Shown piece after piece: positions 5,877 to 6,159 of a DNA stretch of 6,159 nucleotides. Below the pieces are notes generated by a model, which worked only from the letters and a program-made list of their open reading frames with translations, was not told the origin of the DNA and made no database searches. Every line of letters begins with the position of its first letter. Position 1 is the stretch's first letter. The position numbers were made by a program, and so were the translations under genes. The stretch is from Bacillota bacterium (GTDB lineage: Bacteria; Bacillota; Dethiobacteria; DTU022): the NCBI GenBank assembly GCA_012727685.1, contig JAAYGO010000260.1, forward strand, positions 1-6,159. Direction: 5' to 3'.

Positions 5877-5953
5877 GGCGGCGTAGCTCAGTTGGTTAGA
5901 GCATACGGTTCATACCCGTAGTGTCCGGGGTTCAAGTCCCTGCGCCGCCACCA
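5877..5953 (+). tRNA. Elongator tRNA-Met (anticodon CAT)
   Basis: The acceptor stem is GGCGGCG 5877-5883 with CGCCGCC 5943-5949, discriminator A and encoded CCA (5951-5953). The anticodon stem TACGG/CCGTA encloses TTCATAC. The stem lacks the three G-C pairs of the initiator and the acceptor is fully paired. It resembles the B. subtilis elongator Met tRNA rather than the lysidine-modified Ile tRNA. It starts one base after the CCA of tRNA-Thr. Confidence 0.92.
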
Positions 5954-6051
5954 TTTTTTTTTGTTTAATTTTTTATTAATGTAACATAATACGGAGAGAC
6001 ACTTTTTGTGCTTTATGGTAATTTATGTTTACTCTTGGAGGTGTCGATTAA
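5954..6051 (+). promoter_or_regulatory. tuf leader: T-tract, possible promoter and ribosome binding site
   Basis: Nine T residues (5954-5962) follow the tRNA-Met CCA directly. A weak promoter is possible (TTGTTT 5961-5966, 18-bp gap, CATAAT 5985-5990). tuf may otherwise be read from the tRNA promoter. A strong SD, GGAGGTG at 6037-6043, lies 8 bp before the tuf GTG start. Confidence 0.45.

Positions 6052-6159
<108 letters not shown>

Noticed and set aside
5877..5953. tRNA-Ile2 (CAT anticodon with lysidine) as an alternative to tRNA-Met
   Set aside because: The acceptor and anticodon arms match the B. subtilis-type elongator Met tRNA and not the GGACC-type Ile2.

Overview
The window most likely comes from an endospore-forming member of the Clostridia (Firmicutes). 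The support is a sporulation sigma factor (sigH), a tRNA-Cys-responsive T-box ahead of cysE-cysS, SD sequences of the GGAGG type, frequent GTG/TTG starts, and the order cysE-cysS-thymidylate synthase-rlmB-sigH-tRNAs-tuf. A Peptococcaceae, Desulfotomaculum or Moorella-like host is a reasonable guess from gene order, but it is inference only.

Left edge, 1-683: a graveyard of mobile elements. The N-terminal part of a DDE transposase (IS1182/DUF772-like) lies on the + strand, while the next 49 codons of the same protein lie head to head on the - strand, as if about 95 bp had been inverted. Next to it is the C-terminal half of an IS200/REP-associated (Y1-type) transposase with a probable frameshift and a nonsense codon. 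Nothing here looks able to move.

Middle, 684-4599: a housekeeping transcription unit. A consensus sigma-A promoter leads into a leader of about 285 nt that is a T-box riboswitch. Its specifier codon (UGC) and its acceptor-pairing bases (UGGA) both fit tRNA-Cys, and it ends in an intrinsic terminator. It controls cysE (serine acetyltransferase) and the overlapping cysS (cysteinyl-tRNA synthetase), so uncharged tRNA-Cys would raise both cysteine synthesis and charging. A short ThyA-fold thymidylate synthase of the methanogen-like size class follows, then rlmB (23S rRNA 2'-O-methyltransferase). mrnC and yacP, often found in this cluster, are absent.

Right, 4600-6159: a gene-free spacer carries a strong promoter for sigH. 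A second strong promoter, enclosed in a perfect 8-bp inverted repeat, drives a four-tRNA array (Gly-CCC, initiator Met, Thr-GGT, elongator Met) with a 13-bp hairpin in the middle. The first 36 codons of tuf (EF-Tu) run off the right edge.

Most of the window is a conserved translation/sporulation locus, and I found no clear new multi-gene system. The points most worth a second look are the scrambled transposase, the unusual thymidylate synthase in this cluster, the hairpin inside the tRNA array, and the palindrome around the tRNA promoter.
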